This document shows, piece by piece, positions 1 to 4,491 of a stretch of DNA of 5,477 nucleotides. A program made the translations under genes and the position numbers. The number at the start of each line of letters is the position of its first letter. Positions within the stretch are counted from its first letter, which is position 1. Below the pieces are notes generated by a model that was given only the letters and a program-made list of their open reading frames with translations, was not told the DNA's origin and searched no databases. The DNA comes from Candidatus Latescibacterota bacterium (lineage in GTDB: Bacteria > JAAXHH01 > JABIQT01), in NCBI GenBank assembly GCA_018667995.1, contig JABIQT010000690.1, forward strand, positions 1 to 5,477, read 5' to 3'.

Positions 1-18
1 CGAGACAAGGCTGTCTCG
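1..18. repeat. Short perfect hairpin at the window edge
   Basis: CGAGACA (1-7) pairs perfectly with TGTCTCG (12-18) around a 4-nt loop. It sits 8 nt before the strong terminator at 27-63 and is probably part of the 3' untranslated end of a gene outside the window. No T-tract follows, so it is not itself a good intrinsic terminator. Nothing before position 1 is visible, so its role is unknown. Confidence 0.45.
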
Positions 19-26
19 GTCAATAA

Positions 27-63
27 AAAGGCCGCACTGCAATATGCAGTGCGGCCTTTCTTT
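27..63. terminator. Bidirectional intrinsic terminator
   Basis: A perfect 15-bp stem (27-41 with 45-59, GC-rich core GGCCGCACTGC) closes on a 3-nt ATA loop. It is followed on the plus strand by TTTCTTT and preceded by an A-rich run (24-29), which becomes the U-tract for transcripts on the minus strand. The structure should therefore stop transcription from both sides. It most likely ends a plus-strand gene to the left of the window and insulates the integrase region from read-through. The stem is unusually perfect, so this call is secure even though the gene it serves is not visible. Confidence 0.9.
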
Positions 64-100
64 GTGGTCGGGCGCCTGATTACAAATCAAAAACATAGAG

Positions 101-123
101 AGTCGTAGAATACGGCTTTTATT
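101..123 (+). terminator. Possible second, weaker terminator
   Basis: AGTCGTA (101-107) pairs with TACGGCT (111-117), including one G-T wobble, around a GAA loop. TTTATT follows. The stem is only 7 bp and modest in GC, so it is a weak intrinsic terminator at best. It lies 40 nt downstream of the strong one and could act as a back-up, or it could be one of several small dyads in this repeat-rich non-coding stretch. Confidence 0.3.
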
Positions 124-163
124 GGAGTTACGCACATAAGATGCTGTTAATACACACTATAAA

Positions 164-189
164 AGTCCACCGTAGTCCACCGAAGTCCA
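164..189 (+). repeat. Three tandem 10-bp direct repeats (AGTCCACCGW), candidate integrase arm-type sites
   Basis: AGTCCACCGT (164-173), AGTCCACCGA (174-183) and the truncated AGTCCA (184-189) follow head to tail with an exact 10-bp period, close to one helical turn, so all three units lie on the same face of the DNA. Short direct repeats about 100 bp upstream of a tyrosine integrase gene are typical of arm-type binding sites for the integrase N-terminal domain or of excisionase sites. No second copy of the array was found elsewhere in the window. The repeat is seen directly; its role is inferred. Confidence 0.6.
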
Positions 190-196
190 GTAGGAG

Positions 197-298
197 TTGG
201 CACAGTGTAGATTTTGTGACACACTTTTCGACACAATCGCCATAGCGCTTGGCACCGATTCTTGGCATCTTATAGGACGAAAGGGATACAATGCCAAG
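197..298. repeat. TTGGCAY repeats and inverted repeat over the integrase start codon
   Basis: TTGGCAC occurs at 197-203 and 249-255, and TTGGCAT at 262-268. The last copy, extended to CTTGGCAT (261-268), has a perfect 8-bp inverted partner ATGCCAAG at 291-298, which contains the integrase ATG. The ribosome binding site lies in the 22-nt interval between the arms. The repeats could be protein-binding sites (excisionase, regulator or integrase). In an mRNA starting further upstream, the two arms could form a stem that hides the start codon. Confidence 0.5.
249..276 (+). promoter_or_regulatory. Possible integrase promoter
   Basis: TTGGCA (249-254, five of six matches to TTGACA) is separated by 16 bp from TATAGG (271-276, four of six matches to TATAAT). 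Transcription would begin near 283, leaving a leader of only about 8 nt and part of the AAGGG ribosome binding site. That is short and makes the call doubtful. The spacer contains one of the TTGGCAT repeats, so a protein bound there would block this promoter. Confidence 0.3.
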
Positions 299-1331
299 GA
301 AGACCGATAGTGTTTATGAGATAGGCCAGGTGAGACTCCGGAAGCGCGAGAATCGCTGGCAAGCCCTATACACTACACCCGAGGGGCGGCAACGCAAGAG
401 CCTTAAGACCCCTTATCTCGAAATCGCAAAAACCAAGGCGAGAGAGATCGACGAGGCCCTGAGTCGAGGCGACTACGAGTCCATAGCCAGTCACAGCCGT
501 AGCCATGGGATGACCTTCTCAGACCTCTGCGACGAGTTCCGAACCAACTACAAAGGCTGGGCCCCGAGCACTTGGGCCTCGACGGGGCCAACCATCAACG
601 TGCTTGTCGAGGCGTTCGGAGACACCTCCCTGGCAAAGCTGTCGACTCGAGCAATTGAAGGCTACTTGGCGAGGAAGCAAGACGAAGGTTGGTCGGTGGC
701 GTCGTACAACCGCTGCCGGTCGTGCCTGTCAACCATCTTCGGAAGCGGCATCCGCTGGGGCTATCTCCCTCGCAATCCGGTGGAGCCTATCAGCATGCTA
801 CGGGAACAAGAGAAACTCCCGAAGCCCTATTCGGAAGAGGAGCTTGGCCGTTTGCTCGGCAAGCTTCACGGGACCTCTAAGGACGTGGCCTCGATTGCCG
901 TGGACACCGGCATGCGGAAGGGCGAACTCAGGAGACTTAGATGGAACGATGTCGATTTCGACAAGTCGATGATCCGAGTACAGCACACAAAGAACAAGAC
1001 GCCTCGCGAAATCCCAATGACGCATCGTGTTAGAGAGATTCTTGAGCGCCATCGCACAGAGAATGCTGCAGGAAAGGTTGCCTCGCTCTCAGTCTTTGGA
1101 AATGCCGCTGACATCCTTAAGGCTGTCAGGATGGCCGGTGAAGAGGCTGGCATCTCCTCTGCCACCGTCCATCGCCTTCGCGATACGTTTTGCACCCGAC
1201 TAGCAGATCGTGGTGTTCAAGTTGACCGCATCAGAGCTCTTGCTGGTCACTCAGATATCAGGATGACACTCAGGTATACGGAGACTCGTGAAGCAGGCCT
1301 TAGAGAGGCGATCGCCGCCCTGGAGGCTTAA
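291..1331 (+). CDS. int: Tyrosine recombinase, integrase of the element
   Basis: A complete 346-aa site-specific recombinase that would cut and join DNA at attachment sites through a 3'-phosphotyrosine intermediate. The C-terminal catalytic domain (about 175-346) shows every active-site residue: Arg209 in TGMRKGELRRL, Lys234 in TKNKTPREIP, His294 and Arg297 in VHRLRDTF, His320 in LAGHSDIRMT and nucleophile Tyr329 in LRYTET. Residues about 70-165 form the helical core-binding domain. The basic N-terminus (1-50, with RWQALYTTPEGRQRKSL) looks like the arm-binding domain of phage and island integrases. The ATG at 291 follows AAGGG at 281-285 with a 5-nt gap. The gene lies next to short direct repeats and converges on an excisionase-like gene with 2 nt between stop codons, which supports an integrase of a mobile element. 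Length and motifs are intact, so it is probably functional. Recognition sites are not known. Confidence 0.95.
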   Translation: MPRKTDSVYEIGQVRLRKRENRWQALYTTPEGRQRKSLKTPYLEIAKTKAREIDEALSRGDYESIASHSRSHGMTFSDLCDEFRTNYKGWAPSTWASTGPTINVLVEAFGDTSLAKLSTRAIEGYLARKQDEGWSVASYNRCRSCLSTIFGSGIRWGYLPRNPVEPISMLREQEKLPKPYSEEELGRLLGKLHGTSKDVASIAVDTGMRKGELRRLRWNDVDFDKSMIRVQHTKNKTPREIPMTHRVREILERHRTENAAGKVASLSVFGNAADILKAVRMAGEEAGISSATVHRLRDTFCTRLADRGVQVDRIRALAGHSDIRMTLRYTETREAGLREAIAALEA

Positions 1332-1333
1332 GG

Positions 1334-1567
1334 CTACCTCAGATTCTCCCTCTTTGTATTGTTGGCTGCGAAGGCCTCAAGATCTTCGATTCGGATACCT
1401 CGACGGCGACCGCACTTGAACGACGGTATCTCTCCTGAACTGATCAGCATGAACGTCTTCGACCGGCTGAGGTTCAGAAAGTATGCCGATTCCTCGACGC
1501 TCAGTACGCACCTGGGAACACCATTGGCCGAATACTCGGCCCTCACACGTTTCTTAGCTGTTCCCAT
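1334..1567 (-). CDS. Excisionase-like small HTH DNA-binding protein
   Basis: A 77-aa basic protein of the helix-turn-helix excisionase / MerR-like group (HTH_17 type). Residues 21-45 (LSVEESAYFLNLSRSKTFML) form the HTH: the VEESAYFLNLS helix, a turn, then a recognition helix. It is followed by the usual wing ISSGEIPSFKCGRRRGIRIEDLEAF (43-67), in which a basic patch leads into a closing helix. Such proteins bend DNA at attachment sites to favour excision, or act as small transcription factors. It is the last gene of the minus-strand cassette. Its ATG at 1567 lies inside the end of the ATPase gene (14-nt overlap, different frame), so translational coupling is likely, and the visible Shine-Dalgarno is weak (AGGG). 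Facing the integrase with a 2-nt gap supports the excisionase reading, but a generic regulator cannot be excluded. Confidence 0.85.
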   Translation of the reverse strand: MGTAKKRVRAEYSANGVPRCVLSVEESAYFLNLSRSKTFMLISSGEIPSFKCGRRRGIRIEDLEAFAANNTKRENLR

Positions 1568-2711
1568 TGAGCCCTAACACCTTCTTGATTGCACCTTTTC
1601 CTGTAGCGAACAATCCACGGCCCTCTATCCCGTTGCCTCCCGAGTCAATCGAATCAACAGTCAAAGGTTTTCCATACGGGGACGTTTGACCGTTGACTCC
1701 ATTGATTCCGTCGACAGGCAGGTAGGGCTGCTCTCTGCCTATAGGCTTCCCCTTGATCAAACGGCCAGCCAACCGCAGCCGCTTCATTGTCCTGCTTACT
1801 TGTCCCTTGTCGCGCTGAATCTTTGCGGCCACCGCAGTAGTCGTCACGATCTCTCCCTGCGCAACCAACTCGTGAATCGCAGTCAGGAGGTCCTCTTCAT
1901 GCTCGGATGGCTGAGGACGGCTCGCGTCACCAACAACCGTCCATAGGCAGGTGGTTTTCTCGAACTCAAGTAGAAGCGAAACCTCCTCTTCCATGTCTCG
2001 ACCGACTACATCAAGAGTCGCACCTTGTGCCCCCTTCTGTAGCACAAGAATCGCATCTGCCGTGGCGGTCTTGGCGGTAGAGCCCCGAACTCGGTCGAGG
2101 AGCGACCCCTCACTGCCCTTTCTAACGTGATCGATGACGAGGACGGAAATGTGATTGTCGAGAGCGAACCTTTGGTATGGTCCCAACTCCTCACTCATCT
2201 GCCCCGCGTCATTCTGGTCTACGCCACCTCCGGTTGCCCGAGCCAGTGTGTCGATGACAACGAGATCAGGCATTGTCGCTCTCAGCTCTTGCTCGACGGT
2301 CTCCCAACCTGGCCATTCTGTTGCTCGCCAGATCACATTGTCTGTTCGATCGGCTCCCTGCCTACGCAATCGAGACTGCAATCTTCGCCCGTTGTCCTCC
2401 AGGGCATAAACGAGTGCGGACCCTGCTTTGACCGGACGACCGAACATCTCTCCCCCTTCGCCAACTGCAGATGCACACTGCATTGAAAGCCAGCTCTTTC
2501 CCACCTTCGGTGGCCCTGCGAGAATTGTGAGCCCCTCTGGGATTAGAGATGGAATGATCCATCGAAGGGGCGAAAATTCCGCATCAAGAAGCTCTCTCGT
2601 ACTCCATTGCTGGACCGTTTCCACGCCGCTCATTGTGTTCACTATTTGTGCAATGCTCGCTTGGCCCGAATGGCGGGGCGCGGAACCAGGGTTTGAAGTC
2701 TTATCGTTCAT
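1554..2711 (-). CDS. RepA/RecA-like AAA_25 ATPase, probable replication helicase of the element
   Basis: A 385-aa P-loop ATPase of the RecA/DnaB-like RepA group (AAA_25), as found in plasmids, phages and integrative elements. Walker A is GPPKVGKS (66-73) and Walker B is DLVVIDTLAR (149-158, Asp154). VLVIDHVRKG (190-199) carries the sensor-like His195, and the late motif VVGRDMEEE (235-243) is typical of this family. Residues about 272-330 (EEDLLTAIHELV ... GQVSRTMKRLRLAGRL) look like a winged helix, followed by a low-complexity Gly/Asn tail (333-385) with repeated VNG/VDS-type units. Relatives are hexameric helicases or loaders acting at replication origins, and that role is inferred here. 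No primase or initiator gene is visible. The ATG at 2711 follows GAGAGGA (2716-2722). The gene is the middle one of a three-gene minus-strand cassette after the HTH regulator (63-nt gap). A catabolic or repair ATPase is unlikely given this context. Confidence 0.88.
   Translation of the reverse strand: MNDKTSNPGSAPRHSGQASIAQIVNTMSGVETVQQWSTRELLDAEFSPLRWIIPSLIPEGLTILAGPPKVGKSWLSMQCASAVGEGGEMFGRPVKAGSALVYALEDNGRRLQSRLRRQGADRTDNVIWRATEWPGWETVEQELRATMPDLVVIDTLARATGGGVDQNDAGQMSEELGPYQRFALDNHISVLVIDHVRKGSEGSLLDRVRGSTAKTATADAILVLQKGAQGATLDVVGRDMEEEVSLLLEFEKTTCLWTVVGDASRPQPSEHEEDLLTAIHELVAQGEIVTTTAVAAKIQRDKGQVSRTMKRLRLAGRLIKGKPIGREQPYLPVDGINGVNGQTSPYGKPLTVDSIDSGGNGIEGRGLFATGKGAIKKVLGLNGNS
1642..1708. 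repeat. Mirror-spaced array of TTGAY units inside the ATPase gene
   Basis: A 23-bp inverted repeat (1642-1664 against 1686-1708, 19 of 23 positions matching) surrounds a 21-bp centre. Each arm is itself repetitive: GTCAA/ATCAA/GTCAA start at 1644, 1653 and 1660, and TTGAC/TTGAC/TTGAT start at 1686, 1693 and 1702, with a related TCGAC at 1711. The unit spacing is 9-7 on the left and 7-9-9 on the right, exactly mirrored around 1675. In protein terms it encodes the VDGINGVNG and VDSIDS stretches of the C-terminal tail. It may be only a by-product of that repetitive peptide, or an iteron-like binding region for the element's replication. Confidence 0.5.
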
Positions 2712-2774
2712 CGTGTCCTCTCATAATGCGTGAAGCCGTGGGGCGCCCCCGCCCTGCGGCAAGATTAACTGCGG
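2712..2774 (-). promoter_or_regulatory. GC-rich spacer between regulator and ATPase genes
   Basis: This 63-nt spacer carries the ATPase ribosome binding site (GAGAGGA on the minus strand, 2716-2722, 4 nt from the ATG). It also has a perfect 10-bp palindrome GGGGCGCCCC (2740-2749) and two GCCGCAG copies on the minus strand (2769-2775 and 2754-2760, 15 bp apart). The first of these overlaps the regulator's stop codon. No T-tract follows, so this is not an intrinsic terminator. It may tune ATPase translation or be bound by the HTH protein. Confidence 0.4.
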
Positions 2775-2969
2775 CTATAGCACGTTCTCATCACTGATTA
2801 GGCGACGGACTCCCGCTGCAAGCCTCTTTCGAGTATTCCGAGTCGGCCTAACGACTTTGTCGTTGAACATTCTGCTTAGGTAGAAGACGGATAGGCCAGT
2901 CTCGCGCGAAAGGTCCTTCTTGCTGACACCCAAGGCCTGAAGAATGACCTTGATCTTCAACGGATTCAT
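2775..2969 (-). CDS. Small XRE/Cro-like HTH regulator
   Basis: A 64-aa basic protein with a Cro/C1-type helix-turn-helix. The segment VILQALGVSKKDLSRETGLSV (8-28) gives helices 1-3 of the fold, including a VSKKDLSRETGLS turn. YLSRMFNDKVV (30-40) fits the recognition helix and following loop, and RNTRKRLAAGVRRLI (44-58) is a closing helix, as in many proteins that read NDKVxPSxxTRxRI-like. It is short for a full phage repressor and has no dimerisation or peptidase domain, so it is more like Cro or a plasmid copy-control protein. It is first in the cassette with the ATPase and excisionase. The start is supported by a consensus AAGGAGG at 2975-2981 with a 5-nt spacer. A nested inverted repeat upstream (3126-3165) is its likely operator, suggesting autoregulation. 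The target is inferred. Confidence 0.85.
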   Translation of the reverse strand: MNPLKIKVILQALGVSKKDLSRETGLSVFYLSRMFNDKVVRPTRNTRKRLAAGVRRLISDENVL

Positions 2970-2974
2970 CTATT

Positions 2975-2981
2975 CCTCCTT
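2975..2981 (-). promoter_or_regulatory. Consensus ribosome binding site of the HTH regulator
   Basis: On the minus strand AAGGAGG lies 5 nt before the ATG at 2969. It is the strongest Shine-Dalgarno sequence in the window and fixes the regulator's start codon. It contrasts with the weak sites of the excisionase-like and Xer-like genes. Confidence 0.85.
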
Positions 2982-3024
2982 GCTTGTTAGAACGAAAAAA
3001 GCTCCCAGTCCCAGACACATCCCA

Positions 3025-3038
3025 AGCGGATTCCCGCT
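3025..3038 (-). repeat. Small hairpin in the regulator leader
   Basis: AGCGG (3025-3029) pairs with CCGCT (3034-3038) around a 4-nt loop. It lies about 55 nt upstream of the regulator start codon, between the larger hairpin at 3057-3100 and the ribosome binding site. A run of six T follows on the minus strand at 2995-3000, but some 25 nt further on, too far to make a standard terminator with this stem. Confidence 0.35.
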
Positions 3039-3056
3039 AAAGGTTCTGTGCCACGG

Positions 3057-3100
3057 ACCGAGAGCCTTACACCCGTCCCTCCGACGGTAAGGTCTCTGGT
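3057..3100 (-). repeat. Long imperfect hairpin with GGAGG loop in the regulator leader
   Basis: A 44-nt dyad with 17 paired positions in four blocks: ACC/GGT (3057-3059 with 3098-3100), AGAG/CTCT (3061-3064 with 3094-3097), CCTTA/TAAGG (3065-3069 with 3088-3092) and CCGTC/GACGG (3073-3077 with 3083-3087). Bulges are at 3060, 3070-3072 and 3093, and the loop is 3078-3082. On the minus strand the loop reads GGAGG, a Shine-Dalgarno sequence. If the cassette promoter is near 3119-3146, this hairpin lies in the untranslated leader, about 90-130 nt before the regulator gene. It could be an RNA control element or a folded-DNA binding site. No U-tract follows directly. Confidence 0.5.
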
Positions 3101-3118
3101 AATGTTATCTGCAGTCTA

Positions 3119-3165
3119 AGTATGCTTCCGTAAAAGAAGCAAGCAATTTCTTGCACATTACGGAA
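3119..3165 (-). promoter_or_regulatory. Candidate operator and promoter of the HTH-ATPase-excisionase cassette
   Basis: A perfect 8-bp inverted repeat, TTCCGTAA (3126-3133) and TTACGGAA (3158-3165), encloses a second one, GCAAG (3139-3143) and CTTGC (3150-3154), with nearly the same centre. On the minus strand a weak sigma70-like promoter overlaps it: TTGCTT (3146-3141), a 16-bp spacer and CATACT (3124-3119). A protein on the dyad would cover the promoter, as expected for an autoregulating HTH repressor. A further CGGAAA at 3171-3176 continues the motif. The dyad is clear; the promoter match is modest. Confidence 0.5.
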
Positions 3166-3260
3166 ACCACGGAAAAATGCGGCTATAATCGGAGAAACCA
3201 TCCGGCAGTATGCGACCCAACCGCCACAAGTTATTGCCAGTGTATGGTTGTCATCCCATG

Positions 3261-4214
3261 CTACTCTCGTTGTCTATCGGCCTCGTATCTCCGGAAAGCC
3301 TCATGTGCTGCGGCCGGGTTAACTTCCGCGTACCGAAGAGTCGTCCGGAGGCTGCGATGTCCCATCAGTTGGCGTAAAGCGAGTGCATCAATGACGCCTG
3401 CCCTTTCCGAACCGAACGAATGGCGCAACTGATGCATTGAGGCCGGACTGCCACGATACGAAATCCCTTCTGAATACTTCCGAAACAGACGATAGGCCAT
3501 GGCGTAGCTAAGGCGATCACCTGTTGCTTCGGTGTACTGGCGAGAAACGAAAAGGGCACCTGTCGATACTCTGCCCCGATCACGCAAGTAACGCTCGATG
3601 AGCTTTGCAGATCTCTTCGATAGGAATCCCACTCTCTCTCGGGAACCCTTCCCCCAGATACGGACCGTTCCCTCTCTAAGATCAAGATCCTCCACGTCGA
3701 TATTGAGCGCCTCTTGAATTCGAACACCAGAATCGTAAAGCAAGGTGAACAGTGCCTTATCTCGGTATGGTTCGGCCCGTGAGAGAATCGTGGCCGCGTC
3801 ACTAGGGGCCAGTGGTCTCGGTAGTGCAGCTGGAGCCTTCTTCCGCCTCAAACCACTGAGGGGTGAGCGGACGATACCCGACAGGAATTCGTCACTCTCT
3901 GCTTCTCGCCCAAGTGACGCAGTCCAGCCAAAGAGATTCTGCAAGGTCCCGAAGTGTCTGTTGTACGTTGAGATAGCCACGGGCTCGCCAGATCGCTTGA
4001 CGAGGCCATCCAGGTAAGCCTTTAGCTCCTTCTTCGTAAGCTCGTTGATTTGCCAGTTTCCGTAGTCGACGGCAAATCGCTTGAGATCTGTCGCGAATGC
4101 TCGGCGTGTGTTCGGATTTAGGTCACGCGACAGGAACCCTTCGATCGCGCTGTAGACAGTCAGTTTTTCGTCTCGCCGCCCGGACGCTTTCATCAGATCA
4201 TATGTCGACTTCAA
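3261..4214 (-). CDS. XerC/XerD-type tyrosine recombinase
   Basis: A complete 317-aa recombinase, close in length to XerC/XerD (about 300 aa). Residues about 18-105 are the SAM-like core-binding domain (SAIEGFLSRDLNPNTRRAF ... STYNRHFGTLQNLFGW), and 130-310 are catalytic. All active-site residues are present: Arg165 (YDSGVRIQEAL), Lys189 (WGKGSRERV), His261 and Arg264 (MHQLRHSF), His286 (LMGHRSLRTT) and Tyr295 (LRYAEVNP). There is no arm-binding domain like that of the integrase at 291-1331, and the two proteins resemble each other only at the active site. The start is taken as TTG at 4214 with CAGG 5 nt upstream; an in-frame ATG at 4193 (residue 8) lacks a ribosome binding site. A TTGACA promoter overlapping a 28-bp dyad lies just upstream. 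It could resolve dimers, act as a single-Xer system on that dyad, or be a second integrase of the element. No integron integrase signature was noticed. Confidence 0.93.
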   Translation of the reverse strand: MKSTYDLMKASGRRDEKLTVYSAIEGFLSRDLNPNTRRAFATDLKRFAVDYGNWQINELTKKELKAYLDGLVKRSGEPVAISTYNRHFGTLQNLFGWTASLGREAESDEFLSGIVRSPLSGLRRKKAPAALPRPLAPSDAATILSRAEPYRDKALFTLLYDSGVRIQEALNIDVEDLDLREGTVRIWGKGSRERVGFLSKRSAKLIERYLRDRGRVSTGALFVSRQYTEATGDRLSYAMAYRLFRKYSEGISYRGSPASMHQLRHSFGSERAGVIDALALRQLMGHRSLRTTLRYAEVNPAAAHEAFRRYEADRQRE

Positions 4215-4274
4215 GATAGCCTGCCAATGTTCGCCCAGATTCGGGGCCGTAACTGGTTGTTTTCGCTTGCCCCT

Positions 4275-4303
4275 ATTGTCTTGAGTTCATGATACTATGT
4301 CAA
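4275..4303 (-). promoter_or_regulatory. Sigma70-like promoter of the Xer-like recombinase gene
   Basis: On the minus strand a perfect TTGACA -35 (plus-strand 4298-4303) is followed by a 17-bp spacer and GACAAT (4275-4280, four of six matches to TATAAT). Transcription would start near 4268, giving a leader of about 54 nt before the TTG start. The -35 box is at the centre of the 28-bp dyad at 4286-4313, so any protein bound to the dyad, including the recombinase itself, would exclude RNA polymerase. Confidence 0.6.
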
Positions 4304-4313
4304 GTATCTTGAA
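4286..4313. other. 28-bp dyad with dif-like geometry (11-6-11)
   Basis: The left arm TTCATGATACT (4286-4296) and right arm AGTATCTTGAA (4303-4313) are inverted copies with 10 of 11 matches, separated by the 6-bp centre ATGTCA (4297-4302). An 11-bp arm, 6-bp centre, 11-bp arm layout is that of XerCD dif core sites. The dyad lies 72 bp upstream of a XerC/D-type recombinase gene, and single-Xer systems often keep their site next to the gene. It also covers the -35 box of that gene, so a transcriptional operator is an equally simple explanation. Seen directly: the dyad, its dimensions and its position. Inferred: recombination. Confidence 0.5.
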
Positions 4314-4379
4314 TTCCAATACGACGTCTCCAATTTCATGCCAGGTAACACCAATCAGTCATCATCATTGAACGACGTG

Positions 4380-4408
4380 TTGATGATCAAACCTATATGT
4401 GATATTGT
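4380..4408 (+). promoter_or_regulatory. Possible promoter of the surface-protein gene
   Basis: TTGATG (4380-4385) and TATTGT (4403-4408) each match the sigma70 consensus at four of six positions and are exactly 17 bp apart. Transcription would begin near 4415, leaving a leader of about 88 nt before the ATG at 4503. The leader would include the hairpin at 4430-4452. Matches are partial, so this is tentative. Confidence 0.35.
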
Positions 4409-4429
4409 GTTCTTATGTGCGCACCTTTT

Positions 4430-4452
4430 CGCGGGGAAAGACATGTCCCGCG
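4430..4452 (+). repeat. GC-rich hairpin in the leader of the surface-protein gene
   Basis: CGCGGG (4430-4435) pairs with CCCGCG (4447-4452), extendable by one G-T wobble, around a loop that contains the palindrome GACATGTC (4439-4446). No T-tract follows, so it is not a terminator. It lies between the candidate promoter and the start codon, and its loop includes an unused in-frame ATG at 4443. Confidence 0.4.
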
Positions 4453-4491
4453 TTGTGGCGAACTTGGAGGGTCTGGATGAAGAATGCACGC

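Noticed and set aside
866-1195. Minus-strand open frame inside the integrase
   Set aside because: It is the shadow of a highly conserved catalytic region on the other strand, with no independent support.
1370-1390. TCAAGAT in the excisionase gene as another copy of the Xer dyad arm
   Set aside because: Only 7 bases match, they sit within a chance AAGATCTT palindrome in coding DNA, and there is no partner arm at the right distance.
2995-3038. Attenuator made by the 3025-3038 hairpin and the T6 run at 2995-3000
   Set aside because: The stem is only 5 bp and about 25 nt lies between stem and T-run, so it does not have terminator geometry.
3057-3100. Integron attC site or tRNA remnant
   Set aside because: The bulged hairpin recalls attC, but the flanks show no RYYYAAC/GTTRRRY core pair, and neither a T-arm nor an anticodon arm of a tRNA can be built.
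64-3260. attL/attR direct repeat pair delimiting the element
   Set aside because: Comparing 64-290 with 2970-3260 and 4215-4500 by eye gave no shared word longer than about 7 nt. The right boundary may be outside the window.
3151-3432. Plus-strand open frame with a perfect TATAAT at 3184-3189 nearby
   Set aside because: Most of it is antisense to the end of the Xer-like gene, the start is a TTG without a ribosome binding site, the protein has no recognisable motif, and no -35 box lies 16-18 bp before the TATAAT.
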